Assembly (NCBI GenBank): GCA_028289195.1
Contig: JANQQR010000019.1
Location: 1 to 48,175 of the forward strand
DNA: 48,175 nucleotides
Origin: Phycisphaerales bacterium
GTDB lineage: Bacteria > Planctomycetota > Phycisphaerae > Phycisphaerales > UBA1924
Direction of reading: 5' to 3'
Of the stretch, positions 33,511 through 42,221 are shown piece by piece. The number at the start of each line of letters is the position of its first letter. Within the stretch, counting starts at the first letter, position 1. The notes under the pieces were generated by a model. The model was not told the origin of the DNA and did no database searches. It worked only from the letters and a program-made list of their open reading frames with translations. The translations under genes and the position numbers were made by a program.

Positions 33511-35676
33511 ATGCCATCGAAACCTGTTGTTTGCCTGCTTCTCACCTCGCTCGCCGCTTCCGGCCTGTGCGCGCTTGCGTTCGGCCAGGCGCTTGCTCCC
33601 CGGCCGGCACGATCCGGCTACTCGATGTCGCTGTTCCTGCCCGCCAACCGCGACGGGCAGACGGCGTACGAGGCCGCGCTCAACGACCGCGCGCTGGCGT
33701 CGGAGCTTCAGCGATGGCACGAGTCGCTCAGCGACACGCCCCACGTGGCGGGGACGCCCGGGGACATCGAGACGATCGAGGAGATCGCCGGCGCGTTCGA
33801 CGAGATGGGCCTCGAGGTCGAGACGCACTGGTTCTGGCCGTACCTCTCGCGCCCGGTGTCGGCGTCTGTGGAGATCACATCGCCCGAGAGCGTGCAGCTG
33901 TGGGTCGATGAGCCGGCCCTCGAGGCCGACCCCTACAGCGCGCACCCGGACCTGCCGATCGGCTACAACGCCTACAGCGCCAGCGGCGACGTCGAAGCCG
34001 GGGTGGTCTACGCCAACTACGGCAGGAAAGAGGACTTCGAAAAACTCGCCGAACTGGGCGTCAGCTGCGAGGGCAAGATCGTCCTCGCCCGTTACGGCAG
34101 GAACTTCAGGGGGTTCAAGGCCAAGTACGCCGAGGAGGCGCGGGCCGCGGGCCTGATCATCTTCACCGACCCCGCCGACTCCGGATTCGTGCGCGGGCGC
34201 ATGTACCCCGAGGGCGGCTGGGCGGGCGAGCGACAGATCCAGCGCGGCTCGATCAAGACGCTCCCGTACGCCGGTGATCCGCTGACGCCGGGCATCGAGG
34301 CGACGCAGGACGCCAAGCGTGAATCCGAGCGCAGGGTCGCGCTGCCGCGCATCCCCGTGCAGCCGGTGGCCTGGGCGTCGGCCGGGCCGATCCTCGAACG
34401 CATGACCGGCCCGGAGGCTCCGGATGAGTGGCAGGGCGGGCTGGGCTTCCCGTACAGGCTCACCGGTGGCGACGACCTGCGCGTGCGACTCCGAGTCGAG
34501 CAGGAGCGCGGACTGGTGCGCACCGCCAACGTCATCGGCACCCTCGTCGGCTCGGAGCGCCCGGAGGAGTTCATCATTGTCGGGTGCCACCACGACTCGT
34601 GGGGCATGGGCGCCGGCGACCCGATGGCGGGGATGATGAACGTGATGGAAGCCGCGCGCTGCTTCACCGAACTTGCGTCCGAGGGGACGCGACCGAAACG
34701 GTCGATCCTCTTCTGCGCATGGGGCGCAGAGGAGCACGGGATCATCGGAAGCGTCGAGTGGATCGAGGCGAACCTCGACATGCTCCGCGAGCGGTGCATC
34801 GCGTACATCAACATGGACATGGCGTCGATGGGCCCGCTGCTGAGGGCCAGCGCCGTCCCTGCGCTGCGCCAGCTGGCGATCGATGCCGCTTCGGTTACTC
34901 CGCAGGCGCGCCAGCCGGATCGCACGGCGCTGGAGACCTGGGCCGAGCGTGCGCCGGAGGCGCCCGGCTCCCGACGCCCCGTCGTTCGCGGGATGGGTGG
35001 CGGCAGCGACCACGTCGGGTTCTATTTCCACGCCGGGGTGCCGTGCATGTCGATCGGCGGCGGCGGCGCTGCGGGCGTCTCGTACCACTCGAACTACGAC
35101 ACCCTGCACTGGTACCGGCTCATCGTCGGCGACGACTACGAGCCCGCCCTGATGGTGACGCGCGCGCTCAACGTCGCGCTGGCCCGCCTGGCCAACGCGG
35201 ACGTCCTGCCCATGGACATCGGCGAGTACGCCCACGACCTTCGCGTGATCACCGCGGACCTCCTGGAGCGCGCCGAGCGGGCCGGCATGCGTTTCGACAC
35301 CGGCGAGTACGACAAGCGCCTGTCGTGGCTCGAAGAGGCCGTGGAGGACTTCGAACGCGAGCTCACCGACGCCATCGAGTCCGGGCGAATGGACGACGAG
35401 CTCATGCGCGCGATCAACGATCTGGTGATGGAACGGACGGAGTCGATCTGGCTCATCGAACGCGGGCTGCCCGGGCGTCCCTGGTACAAGAACATCTACA
35501 TGGCGCCGGACCAGACGTCCGGCTACGCCGCGTGGCCGCTCCCGACGGCGCGATTCCACCTGGAGAACGGCAACCCCAATGGTGTGCGCCACCAGCTGAT
35601 GGTGATCTCTACCCGCGTGCTGAACATCCAGACACGCCTGCGGAGCGCGATCAAGCTGCTCGTCGAGGCGGAGTAG
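33511..35676 (+). CDS. Secreted M28 peptidase of the glutamate carboxypeptidase II type
   Basis: 721 residues: signal peptide (about 1-29), a peptidase part with an inserted PA domain (about 115-320), and a C-terminal helical dimerisation domain like that of glutamate carboxypeptidase II and transferrin receptor (about 580-721). By comparison with human GCPII the zinc ligands are all present: His360 in GCHHDSW, Asp370 in GAGDPMAG, Glu407-Glu408 in WGAEEHG, Asp436 in INMDMA and His526 in SYHSNYDT. It should cleave peptides or N-acylated dipeptides outside the cytoplasm. The ATG at 33511 has GAGG nine bases before it. It is divergent from DUF1015. Confidence 0.93.
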   Translation: MPSKPVVCLLLTSLAASGLCALAFGQALAPRPARSGYSMSLFLPANRDGQTAYEAALNDRALASELQRWHESLSDTPHVAGTPGDIETIEEIAGAFDEMGLEVETHWFWPYLSRPVSASVEITSPESVQLWVDEPALEADPYSAHPDLPIGYNAYSASGDVEAGVVYANYGRKEDFEKLAELGVSCEGKIVLARYGRNFRGFKAKYAEEARAAGLIIFTDPADSGFVRGRMYPEGGWAGERQIQRGSIKTLPYAGDPLTPGIEATQDAKRESERRVALPRIPVQPVAWASAGPILERMTGPEAPDEWQGGLGFPYRLTGGDDLRVRLRVEQERGLVRTANVIGTLVGSERPEEFIIVGCHHDSWGMGAGDPMAGMMNVMEAARCFTELASEGTRPKRSILFCAWGAEEHGIIGSVEWIEANLDMLRERCIAYINMDMASMGPLLRASAVPALRQLAIDAASVTPQARQPDRTALETWAERAPEAPGSRRPVVRGMGGGSDHVGFYFHAGVPCMSIGGGGAAGVSYHSNYDTLHWYRLIVGDDYEPALMVTRALNVALARLANADVLPMDIGEYAHDLRVITADLLERAERAGMRFDTGEYDKRLSWLEEAVEDFERELTDAIESGRMDDELMRAINDLVMERTESIWLIERGLPGRPWYKNIYMAPDQTSGYAAWPLPTARFHLENGNPNGVRHQLMVISTRVLNIQTRLRSAIKLLVEAE

Positions 35677-35679
35677 CGA

Positions 35680-36135
35680 TCACCCGAGATCGGCGATCGG
35701 CTTCTCGAACACGACGAGGTTGCTCATCCGCTCGCTGTCCCAGCGCAGCCCGGCGATGTCGTAGCCGCCGGCGATGCCGAAGTGGAGGAACGGACGGATC
35801 TTGTTGTCGCACTCGAAGCGCAGGAACTGGTAGCCCTCGGTCCGGGCCCAGTCTTCGGCGGCCCGCATGAGCTGGGTGGCGACACCGGAGCGCCGCATCT
35901 CGGGCACGACCCCGCAGAGCCACGCGAAGTGGACCGTGGGCTTGAGCTCCATGCCGACGTAGAAGCCGACGGCGTCACTGCCGATGCGCGCAACCTGCAC
36001 GAGGATGTTGTGACGCCCGCGCAGGCGGCGCTGGATGTCCTCTTCCTTCCACTCGGGCCGGAACATCTGGTTGTACAGATGCGTGATGGTGCCGAGGTCG
36101 GTCGGGCTCAGTCTGTCGATGATGGCGTCGGCCAT
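35680..36135 (-). CDS. GNAT family N-acetyltransferase
   Basis: 151-residue single-domain acyltransferase. The acetyl-CoA binding motif is PEMRRSGVATQLMRAAEDWA (R-x-x-G-x-A pattern, about residues 82-101), preceded by the beta strand HFAWLCGVV. The C-terminal part has FLHFGIAGGYDIAGLRW. The substrate is unknown. The start at 36135 (MADAIIDRL) has GGGGGT upstream; a TTG five codons earlier is less likely. Its stop is three bases from the stop of the convergent M28 peptidase. Confidence 0.85.
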   Translation of the reverse strand: MADAIIDRLSPTDLGTITHLYNQMFRPEWKEEDIQRRLRGRHNILVQVARIGSDAVGFYVGMELKPTVHFAWLCGVVPEMRRSGVATQLMRAAEDWARTEGYQFLRFECDNKIRPFLHFGIAGGYDIAGLRWDSERMSNLVVFEKPIADLG

Positions 36136-36200
36136 GGCGTACCCCCGCAAGAGCGTCCCGGGTGTGTGGGGTTGTACGCTCGTGCGCGATCGGCGGTTCT

Positions 36201-36224
36201 CGCCGGGATCACGACATCCCGGCG
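36201..36224. promoter_or_regulatory. Perfect 9-base inverted repeat upstream of the GNAT gene
   Basis: CGCCGGGAT (36201-36209) and ATCCCGGCG (36216-36224) pair perfectly around six bases, 66-89 bases before the acetyltransferase ATG and 125 bases after the efp stop. It could be an operator for the GNAT gene or a hairpin ending efp transcripts; no T-run follows on either strand. Confidence 0.35.
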
Positions 36225-36269
36225 CGTTCTGCGTCTATCGGATTGTTCGGAGACCTGTTCGCGTTTTTT

Positions 36270-36283
36270 GGGGGGAACCCCCC
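36270..36283. repeat. GGGGGG-AA-CCCCCC inverted repeat beside a T6 run
   Basis: Six G and six C pair around AA. The T-run (36264-36269) lies before the hairpin on the plus strand, and so reads as A-run after it on the minus strand, the wrong order for an intrinsic terminator of efp. Confidence 0.3.
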
Positions 36284-36348
36284 GCATTCGCGTCTGACGG
36301 GCCTCGGGACGGGGCGCCCGGACGCCCCGGGGGCCGCGGCGGACGTCC

Positions 36349-36909
36349 CTATTCCTTGGCGCGGGACATGTAGCTCCCGTCTTCAGTCGAGATCTTCAGC
36401 GTTTCACCGGTTTCGATGAACGGCGGCACCTTGGTCTTCAGGCCGGTTTCCATCGTCGCGGGCTTGAGCTGGTTGGTCGCGGTCGCGCCCTTGATGCCCG
36501 GCTCGGTCTCCGAGACCGTCAGATCGACGGAGCCCGGCAGCTCGACCAGAATCGGGTTCTCTTCGTGGAACAGCACCGTCGTCTGCGCGTTGGGGCGGAG
36601 GTAGAGCATCGAGTCGCCCACGAGCTCGGCATCGAGCGTGAACTGGTCGAATGTCTCGGTGTCCATGAACACGAACCCGTCGCCGTCTTCGTAGAGGTAC
36701 TCGCCGGTGCGCCGATCGAGCGTCGTGCCCTCGACGGGATCGCCGGTGTTGAGACGGCGCTCGATGTAGCCGCCGCCCTGGATGTCCTTGGCCTTGATCT
36801 GGACGTAGGCGGGGCCCTTGCCGGGCTTGGTGTGGTCGTACTTGGTGATGATGTAGAGCTTGCCGTCGAAACGGACGGCCTGGCCCGGTCGAAGCTCGGT
36901 GGCTTTCAC
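36349..36909 (-). CDS. efp: Elongation factor P
   Basis: 186 residues, the normal length. It helps the ribosome form peptide bonds at proline stretches. KATELRPGQAVRFDGKLYII begins the KOW-like domain I. The tip loop TKPGKGPAY carries Lys31, which aligns with the modified Lys34 of E. coli EF-P. Domains II and III follow, with YLYEDGDGFVFMD and the C-terminal VPPFIETGETLKISTEDGSY. The start is GTG at 36909 with GAGAGGA eight bases upstream; the frame is open far upstream but the family begins here. A TACAAT -10 candidate lies at 36959-36964. No epmA/epmB or other modification gene is nearby. Confidence 0.97.
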   Translation of the reverse strand: MKATELRPGQAVRFDGKLYIITKYDHTKPGKGPAYVQIKAKDIQGGGYIERRLNTGDPVEGTTLDRRTGEYLYEDGDGFVFMDTETFDQFTLDAELVGDSMLYLRPNAQTTVLFHEENPILVELPGSVDLTVSETEPGIKGATATNQLKPATMETGLKTKVPPFIETGETLKISTEDGSYMSRAKE

Positions 36910-36958
36910 GGTCGTGATCCTCTCGTTGTCGGGTGCCCGCGGACGGGTTGGGGCGGCG

Positions 36959-36964
36959 ATTGTA
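36959..36964 (-). promoter_or_regulatory. Candidate -10 element for efp (TACAAT)
   Basis: Read on the minus strand TACAAT lies 49 bases before the efp GTG, in an otherwise GC-rich divergent gap. It is the same hexamer as the serA -10 candidate. No good -35 is seen. Confidence 0.4.
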
Positions 36965-37039
36965 GCCGCCCGCCGGCCCGGCGTGGACGGGTACGATGCT
37001 GTCGCCCCCGACCCCGGCGGAACCGAGAGGAGCCACGCG

Positions 37040-38056
37040 ATGACCGACCTCAGCAGACGAGAATTCACGAAGGCCGCCGCCATCGCGGGGCTGGGCGGCC
37101 TGGCCGCCGGCCCGGTCGCGTGGGCGCGCCGGCTCCAGGGCGCCGACGACGGCCTGTTCGACTGGCGCCCGGTGGCCGGGCGGAGCGGTGCGCTTGCGGG
37201 GTTCAACGGCGGGGGCAACGCGCTGCTGCTGGTCTCGGGCGGGCAGGCCCTGCTCGTTGACACCAAGAATTCTGGTCTGGGCCCGACGCTGCGGCGCGAG
37301 GCCGAGGCCGCCGCGGGAGGTTCGACGCTCACGACCGTGGTCAACACCCACCACCACGGCGACCACGTCGGGGGCAACCCCAGCTTTACGTTCGATCTCG
37401 AGGTCATCGGCCACGCCCAGTGCGCGGTCCGCGCCGAGGAGAACGCCGAGCAGACGCTGTCCGGCGCCACGCGGATCCTCGACTTCATCTCGCGGGCGGA
37501 GGAGCCCCCGAGCCAGCGGGTGATCGACGAGGTGCAGGCCTATGTCGACGGCGCTGGTGAGATCGGCGCCGAGGCGTTCGCCCCGACACGGCGCATCGAA
37601 GACGACGTGACCGAGCTGACGGTCGGCGAGATCGAACTCACGCTGCACCACCCGGGCAACGGCCACACCGACAACGACCTGTTCGTGCACGTCCCCGCGC
37701 TCAACCTGATCCACACCGGCGACCTCGTGTTCCACAACCTGCACTGCTTCATCGACGTCGGCGCCGGCGCGACCACGCGGGGCTGGGAGCGCAGCGTGCA
37801 GGCGATGATCGACCTGTGCGACGCGGACACCATCGTCGTGCCCGGGCACGGTGAGCTGACGGACGTCGACGGCCTGCGCGCCCAGATCGAGTACTTCCAG
37901 CAGATGCGCGAGTTCGTCGACGAGCAGCGGGACGAGGGCAGTTCCAAGGCCGACATCGAGGCGATGACGCCGGACATGTTCGAGGGACGCGGCTTCGAGC
38001 GCATGGGCCCGGCCAACCTCGGGAAGATGTACGACGAGCTGGAGGCCGAGGGATGA
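37040..38056 (+). CDS. Tat-exported metallo-beta-lactamase-fold hydrolase
   Basis: 338 residues with a twin-arginine signal: SRREFTKAA followed by a short hydrophobic part, pointing to folded export through Tat. The MBL core has NTHHHGDHVGG (His104, His106, Asp108, His109), then a later His in PGNGHTDND, the bridging Asp in IHTGDLVF, and the last His in VPGHGEL. The metal site is therefore complete. The substrate is unknown; these proteins include lactonases, glyoxalase II-like and other hydrolases. The ATG at 37040 has GAGAGGAG upstream. A TACGAT hexamer at 36992-36997 is a -10 candidate. Its stop overlaps the ATG of the next gene. Confidence 0.9.
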   Translation: MTDLSRREFTKAAAIAGLGGLAAGPVAWARRLQGADDGLFDWRPVAGRSGALAGFNGGGNALLLVSGGQALLVDTKNSGLGPTLRREAEAAAGGSTLTTVVNTHHHGDHVGGNPSFTFDLEVIGHAQCAVRAEENAEQTLSGATRILDFISRAEEPPSQRVIDEVQAYVDGAGEIGAEAFAPTRRIEDDVTELTVGEIELTLHHPGNGHTDNDLFVHVPALNLIHTGDLVFHNLHCFIDVGAGATTRGWERSVQAMIDLCDADTIVVPGHGELTDVDGLRAQIEYFQQMREFVDEQRDEGSSKADIEAMTPDMFEGRGFERMGPANLGKMYDELEAEG

Positions 38057-38583
38057 GCACGCTCTGGCGACGGATCGCCACCCCGCTCGGCCCCATGCTG
38101 GCTCTCGCAGACGATGAAACGCTGCTGCGCCTCGACTTCGAGGGGCCCGAGACCGCCGATCGCTTTCAAGGGCTGTGTGCACAGGGCGAAAGCGATGTGC
38201 TGACCCAGGCGGCGCGCGAACTCGGCGAATACTTCGCCGGCGAGCGCACCGATTTCACCGTCCCGATCAATCCCAGCGGCACGGAGTTTCGGCGCCGTGT
38301 GTGGGACGAACTGGTGAAGATCCCGTTCGGTGAGGTGATCTCCTACGGGATCCTCGCCCAGCGGGTGGGGGATGCCAAGGCGGTGCGCGCCGTGGGTGGC
38401 GCCAACGGCGCGAACCCGATTTCGGTCGTCATCCCCTGCCACCGGGTGGTGGCTTCCGACGGCACGCTCGGCGGCTACGGGGGCGGGCTCGAGCGCAAGC
38501 GGGCGCTCCTCGACCTGGAGCGCGGCGTGAGCCCGGGAGCCACCGATCTCGCCGGCAACCTCATGCTGGCCGGGGCGTCCTAG
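38053..38583 (+). CDS. ogt: Methylated-DNA--protein-cysteine methyltransferase
   Basis: 176-residue suicide repair protein moving alkyl groups from O6-alkylguanine to its own cysteine. The C-terminal DNA-binding domain has FRRRVWDELVKIPFGEVISY, then AVRAVGGANGANPISVVIP, with the active Cys129 in IPCHRV. The N-terminal part is short, as in Ogt/MGMT. A tail of about 20 residues after the usual end is not conserved. The ATG overlaps the upstream stop by four bases, so it is translated with the Tat hydrolase; the two have no obvious shared task. Confidence 0.95.
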   Translation: MSTLWRRIATPLGPMLALADDETLLRLDFEGPETADRFQGLCAQGESDVLTQAARELGEYFAGERTDFTVPINPSGTEFRRRVWDELVKIPFGEVISYGILAQRVGDAKAVRAVGGANGANPISVVIPCHRVVASDGTLGGYGGGLERKRALLDLERGVSPGATDLAGNLMLAGAS

Positions 38584-38592
38584 CATCCCCGC

Positions 38593-40797
38593 GTGACCCG
38601 CTTTCCCCGCATCTTTCCGGCGGTTGTGGCCCTCGCGGCCACGGTTCCGGTGCGCGCCGGCGTGCTCGAATCGCCGTTCGTCGTGATCTCGGGTCAGAGA
38701 AACGCCGGGTTCGTCGAGATCGCTCTCGACGATCGGGGCGCCAGCGAACTCGCGTCGTTCGAGGGCGGGTTCCTGCTCGGCCTGCCGTCGCTCGGCGGAG
38801 AGGCGTCGATCGACGTGGAACTCGAGCGCGTCAGCGCCGTGACACCGGAGTCATCCGTCGTCGTCGGCACGCGCGCGGGCGAATTCCCGCTCGACATCTC
38901 CGGGACCGCCAGCTTCTTCGGAACGGTCGTTGGCGAAGAGGACAGCGCAGTGTTCCTGTCGGTCTCGGCGTGGTCGATCAGCGGCTACATCGAGCGGGAC
39001 GGGCGCGTGGAGCTCATCAGCTCAGGGCCGTCTGGCGCGGGCGGGCCCGCACGCTCCGCGCTGCTCATCGACGCGTCGTCCCCGGCGGCGGATGGCATCG
39101 CGCTGGGCACACCGGGGTGCTTCCGCGACACCGTGGTCGAGCTCGCCTCAGACCCCGGCCGGTTCGCGATGCTCGCGACCGACGAGGCGTTCGGTACCGA
39201 GGAAGATCCGGAGAAATCCACCAGCGGCGCGCTGGACACCCGCTGCCGCGTCGTGCGCCTGGCGGTCGACACAGACTGGGAGCTGACGCGCGACCTGTTC
39301 GGGGGCAACGCCGAGGCGAGCGCCGCCTATCTGCGCACGCTGCTCGATGCCGTGAGCGCGGTCATCCGGCGTGATTCGGGGGCCGTGGTCACGGTGCCGT
39401 TCCTGCGTGTGTGGGCCGATCCGTCGGACCCGTATGCCGACGACTACGAGGGCCTGTTCGGCTACCTCGACGGCTTCCGCGATCACTGGCTCGCGGAGAT
39501 GGATCACGTCGATCGCGACCTGGCGCACATGATCACATCACGCCGCAACTTCTCGGATGCCGGCGGCCTGGGCATCGTCGGCTCGATGTGCGAGATCCAG
39601 CGCGGCAGCGAGGAAGAACCGGGCGATCGCCAGCGCAACGACTTCGGCATCAGTGCGCAGCTGACCGGCTTCTTCCCTACCCCGGTCGCCGGCAACCAGA
39701 ACGGCACATGGGATCTGTGGATCATCGCGCACGAATTGGGACACAACCTGGGCGCGCGCCACACTTTCAACGCCGGAATCTTCACGCCCCCGATCGACCG
39801 GTGCACCAGCGGCGACTGCTCCGTGGCCGACAACGATCGCGCCACGATCATGAGCTACTGCTGGCGCGACTGCCCGCGCGGTCTGGCCAACACGAAGCTG
39901 CGCTTCCACCCGCGCCAGATCGGCCAGCGCATCGGGCCGGAACTCGCCCGCAAAGAGCGCGAAGGCTGCATCAGCGCGCCCGAGGCGCTGGAGTTCACCG
40001 GCGGCACGCCGGGCGAGGTCGAAGCGGAGGTGGGTGGGAGCTTTGTGCTCTATGCGCCGACCAGCGCGCCACCGGGCGACGTGGAGTACGAGTGGCTCAA
40101 GGATGGGCAGTCGATCCCCGGCGAGCGTGGGTCGCGCACGTTCATCACGGGCGTGCGCCCGGGTGATGCGGGCGTGTACACGGCGCGGGCGATCGGCCTG
40201 TGCGAGACGATCGAGCGCGAGATCCGCGTGAGCGTGGAGTATGCCGACTGCGACGCCAGCGGCACGATCGACAGCCAGGAGCTCGCGGGCAACGACCTGA
40301 ACGCCAACGGCGTCCTCGACACCTGCGAGGGCCCGCTGGGAATCCCGCGCGAGCTGTTCCCTGCGCGCAACGGCGTGGTGTTCTCGCGTGAGTTCGTCGC
40401 CGAGTGGGCGCCCGTGCGCGACGCGACGGCGTATTCGGTGCGCATCGTGACGGCGACCGACGAAGAAACGGTCTTCGAGGCCGGGCCGATGGCGGGCACA
40501 ACGGTGCTCGTCCCAGGGGGCACGCTCGAGCGCACGGAGTCCTACCGCCTGCGGGTGCGGGCGATCGACGACATCCTCGAGCGCGAGTCGAGCGAGGGCT
40601 ACAGCCCGTTTTCGTTCATCCCCAAGTTCTGCCTGGGCGACACCGACGACGACGGCGTGATCAGCTTCGCCGACCTGACGGGCGTGCTCTTGCACTGGGG
40701 GACCGCGGGCCCTGCTGGCGATGCCAACGGGAACGGGATCGTGGACATGTCGGACGCGGTGCAGGTGCTGATTCGGTGGGGGGAGGTGTGCGAGTGA
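38593..40797 (+). CDS. Secreted metzincin protease with Ig-like, FN3-like and dockerin-like tail
   Basis: 734 residues. A signal peptide (about 1-22) precedes an N-terminal part (about 23-215) like a propeptide. The protease domain (about 218-460) has the zinc site IIAHELGHNLGARH (His380, Glu381, His384, His390) and a Met-turn at Met420 in ATIMSYCW, as in reprolysin-type metzincins. An Ig-like segment follows (about 468-555, EYEWLKDGQSIPGERGSRT), then a Ca-binding-like DCDASGTIDSQEL, and an FN3-like segment (about 600-680). The C-terminus is a dockerin-like pair of Ca loops (GDTDDDGVISFADL and GDANGNGIVDMSDA). The GTG at 38593 is nine bases after the ogt stop. It probably digests proteins at the cell surface or outside. 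Confidence 0.88.
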   Translation: MTRFPRIFPAVVALAATVPVRAGVLESPFVVISGQRNAGFVEIALDDRGASELASFEGGFLLGLPSLGGEASIDVELERVSAVTPESSVVVGTRAGEFPLDISGTASFFGTVVGEEDSAVFLSVSAWSISGYIERDGRVELISSGPSGAGGPARSALLIDASSPAADGIALGTPGCFRDTVVELASDPGRFAMLATDEAFGTEEDPEKSTSGALDTRCRVVRLAVDTDWELTRDLFGGNAEASAAYLRTLLDAVSAVIRRDSGAVVTVPFLRVWADPSDPYADDYEGLFGYLDGFRDHWLAEMDHVDRDLAHMITSRRNFSDAGGLGIVGSMCEIQRGSEEEPGDRQRNDFGISAQLTGFFPTPVAGNQNGTWDLWIIAHELGHNLGARHTFNAGIFTPPIDRCTSGDCSVADNDRATIMSYCWRDCPRGLANTKLRFHPRQIGQRIGPELARKEREGCISAPEALEFTGGTPGEVEAEVGGSFVLYAPTSAPPGDVEYEWLKDGQSIPGERGSRTFITGVRPGDAGVYTARAIGLCETIEREIRVSVEYADCDASGTIDSQELAGNDLNANGVLDTCEGPLGIPRELFPARNGVVFSREFVAEWAPVRDATAYSVRIVTATDEETVFEAGPMAGTTVLVPGGTLERTESYRLRVRAIDDILERESSEGYSPFSFIPKFCLGDTDDDGVISFADLTGVLLHWGTAGPAGDANGNGIVDMSDAVQVLIRWGEVCE

Positions 40798-40884
40798 GGG
40801 TCATGCTTCGCGATGCGCGAACACTGTGGACCCTGCCTGTGCGTCCTGATCGGCACGTGCACATCGATGTGCTGCAAGGCGATC

Positions 40885-41289
40885 GTGATTAAGTCTCGCC
40901 GCATGCTGGTGACGGCTGCGTACTTGCTGCTAACCGTTGTTCCATGGCTCATTCATGACTGGGAGTCACTGTGGGCGTTCCGATCATCGCCGTGGCTTCC
41001 TCTATGGGGACCTGGCGCGATGCCGATGACGGCAGTCGCCGTCGGATTCGGCGCGTGGGTTGAGGTCAGTGAGGGGCGGCTCTCTGTGGCGGAGTGCGCC
41101 ATGTTGGTGTTCCTGTTCGTCGTTCCTACTACGGTGACCTGGCTCCTGGGGTTGTGGGCGTGTGTTCAGGAGCGTGCCCTCTGGAGAGGTCGGAAGCGAG
41201 CGATGACGTTCTCGGTTTCCCTCTACGCGTGCTGCGTACTCGCGTCGTTCGTCGTATTGAACCTGTTTGGCGCGCTGACGAGGATGTAG
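40885..41289 (+). CDS. Small membrane protein, unknown function
   Basis: 134 residues with four hydrophobic segments: LVTAAYLLLTVVPWLI, AMPMTAVAVGFGAWV, CAMLVFLFVVPTTVTWLLGL and YACCVLASFVVLNLFGAL. No motif is recognised. The frame is open to an ATG at 40813, giving a Cys-rich lead (CGPCLCVLIGTC) that looks unlike a membrane start. The GTG at 40885 has AAGG six bases upstream and gives a basic start MIKSRR; an ATG at 40903 is another option. Base composition is lower in GC than its neighbours, suggesting looser constraint or recent arrival. Confidence 0.5.
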   Translation: MIKSRRMLVTAAYLLLTVVPWLIHDWESLWAFRSSPWLPLWGPGAMPMTAVAVGFGAWVEVSEGRLSVAECAMLVFLFVVPTTVTWLLGLWACVQERALWRGRKRAMTFSVSLYACCVLASFVVLNLFGALTRM

Positions 41290-41349
41290 CTCGGTCGATC
41301 CAGTCCCTGAGGTCGCCGCAGTCAACCAGCGCTGCACGCCGTGCAACGC

Positions 41350-42180
41350 TCATGTCGGCGTTGTTGAGCCGGTGGCACGACTGGGTTTGTTGCTTGCTGT
41401 GATTGCTCGCCCGCACTCCGGGCACACGTGCGCGTCGGCGGGCAGGCCGGTGAGGTCGTAGCCGCAGCGGCAGTGGCCCGGGGGCAGGAACCACATGCGC
41501 CAGGGCTTGGCGATCCAGGTCATCCACAGCGATGCGACGAGGCCGGCGAGCATGGCCAGGGTAAGGGCGTTGTGGAGGATGCCCGGCCCGTACCAGGTGA
41601 CGTGCGTGTACTCACCCATCCCGGCGGCGAGCCCTGCGGCGATCGGCTCTTCGTGACCCGGCGTGAGCAAGCCCTCGCGGAGAAGGAAGCGGGAGTGTGC
41701 TTCAAAGACCGGTTGGTCTATTGAACTCGGGTTCAGGAGGTCACTCATCGGGAATCTTGGCACCCGACCCATCCGCGTCGGCCGGTACATCACGTACCAG
41801 TGCTCTTTCCTGCGGGTCGGCACATAGACCCCCGAATAGGACCGTCTCGGCGTGATGGTGCTCACACTGCCCACCGGGTATGCGCATCGACCGATGGGGC
41901 CGGCCGCCCATCCGGGCCCCCTTTCGATCCGCTCGAACCGGAAGCTATGGTCGCATTCCAAGCAGACGACGTCGTAGGGTCGGGGGCTTGGTGAGCCTAG
42001 GGTGTAGTGCCGCACGCGCCCGACTCGACGGGCCGTCCACGCGCCGATTTCAGAACGGAACGTGGAATCTGTCACCGTCGTTCGCACGACCACACACCAC
42101 ACGTCGAGCGCGAGAAAAACCACCAGCAGAAGCGCAAGTGTCTGGGGGCCGATGAGGATTCGGCGGATCCGCCAGCTCAT
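41350..42180 (-). CDS. Two-helix membrane protein with CGYxLxGL zinc ribbon
   Basis: 276 residues: a transmembrane helix near the start (about 14-33, TLALLLVVFLALDVWCVVV), an external part of about 165 residues with a Cys pair (VVCLECDHSF), a second helix (about 205-222, ALTLAMLAGLVASLWM), and a cytosolic zinc ribbon CRCGYDLTGL...VCPECG. The ribbon matches the tail of the protein at 31116. The function is unknown. It converges with the small membrane gene at 41289 and follows mqnC on the other side. Confidence 0.75.
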   Translation of the reverse strand: MSWRIRRILIGPQTLALLLVVFLALDVWCVVVRTTVTDSTFRSEIGAWTARRVGRVRHYTLGSPSPRPYDVVCLECDHSFRFERIERGPGWAAGPIGRCAYPVGSVSTITPRRSYSGVYVPTRRKEHWYVMYRPTRMGRVPRFPMSDLLNPSSIDQPVFEAHSRFLLREGLLTPGHEEPIAAGLAAGMGEYTHVTWYGPGILHNALTLAMLAGLVASLWMTWIAKPWRMWFLPPGHCRCGYDLTGLPADAHVCPECGRAITASNKPSRATGSTTPT

Positions 42181-42221
42181 ATCGCTGGAGCGTACCCCGC
42201 GGGAAGGGTTTCAGCGGATTC

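Noticed and set aside
36264..36283. T6 plus G6/C6 hairpin as a terminator of efp
   Set aside because: The T-run precedes the hairpin on the plus strand and gives an A-run after it on the minus strand, so the order is wrong for both directions.
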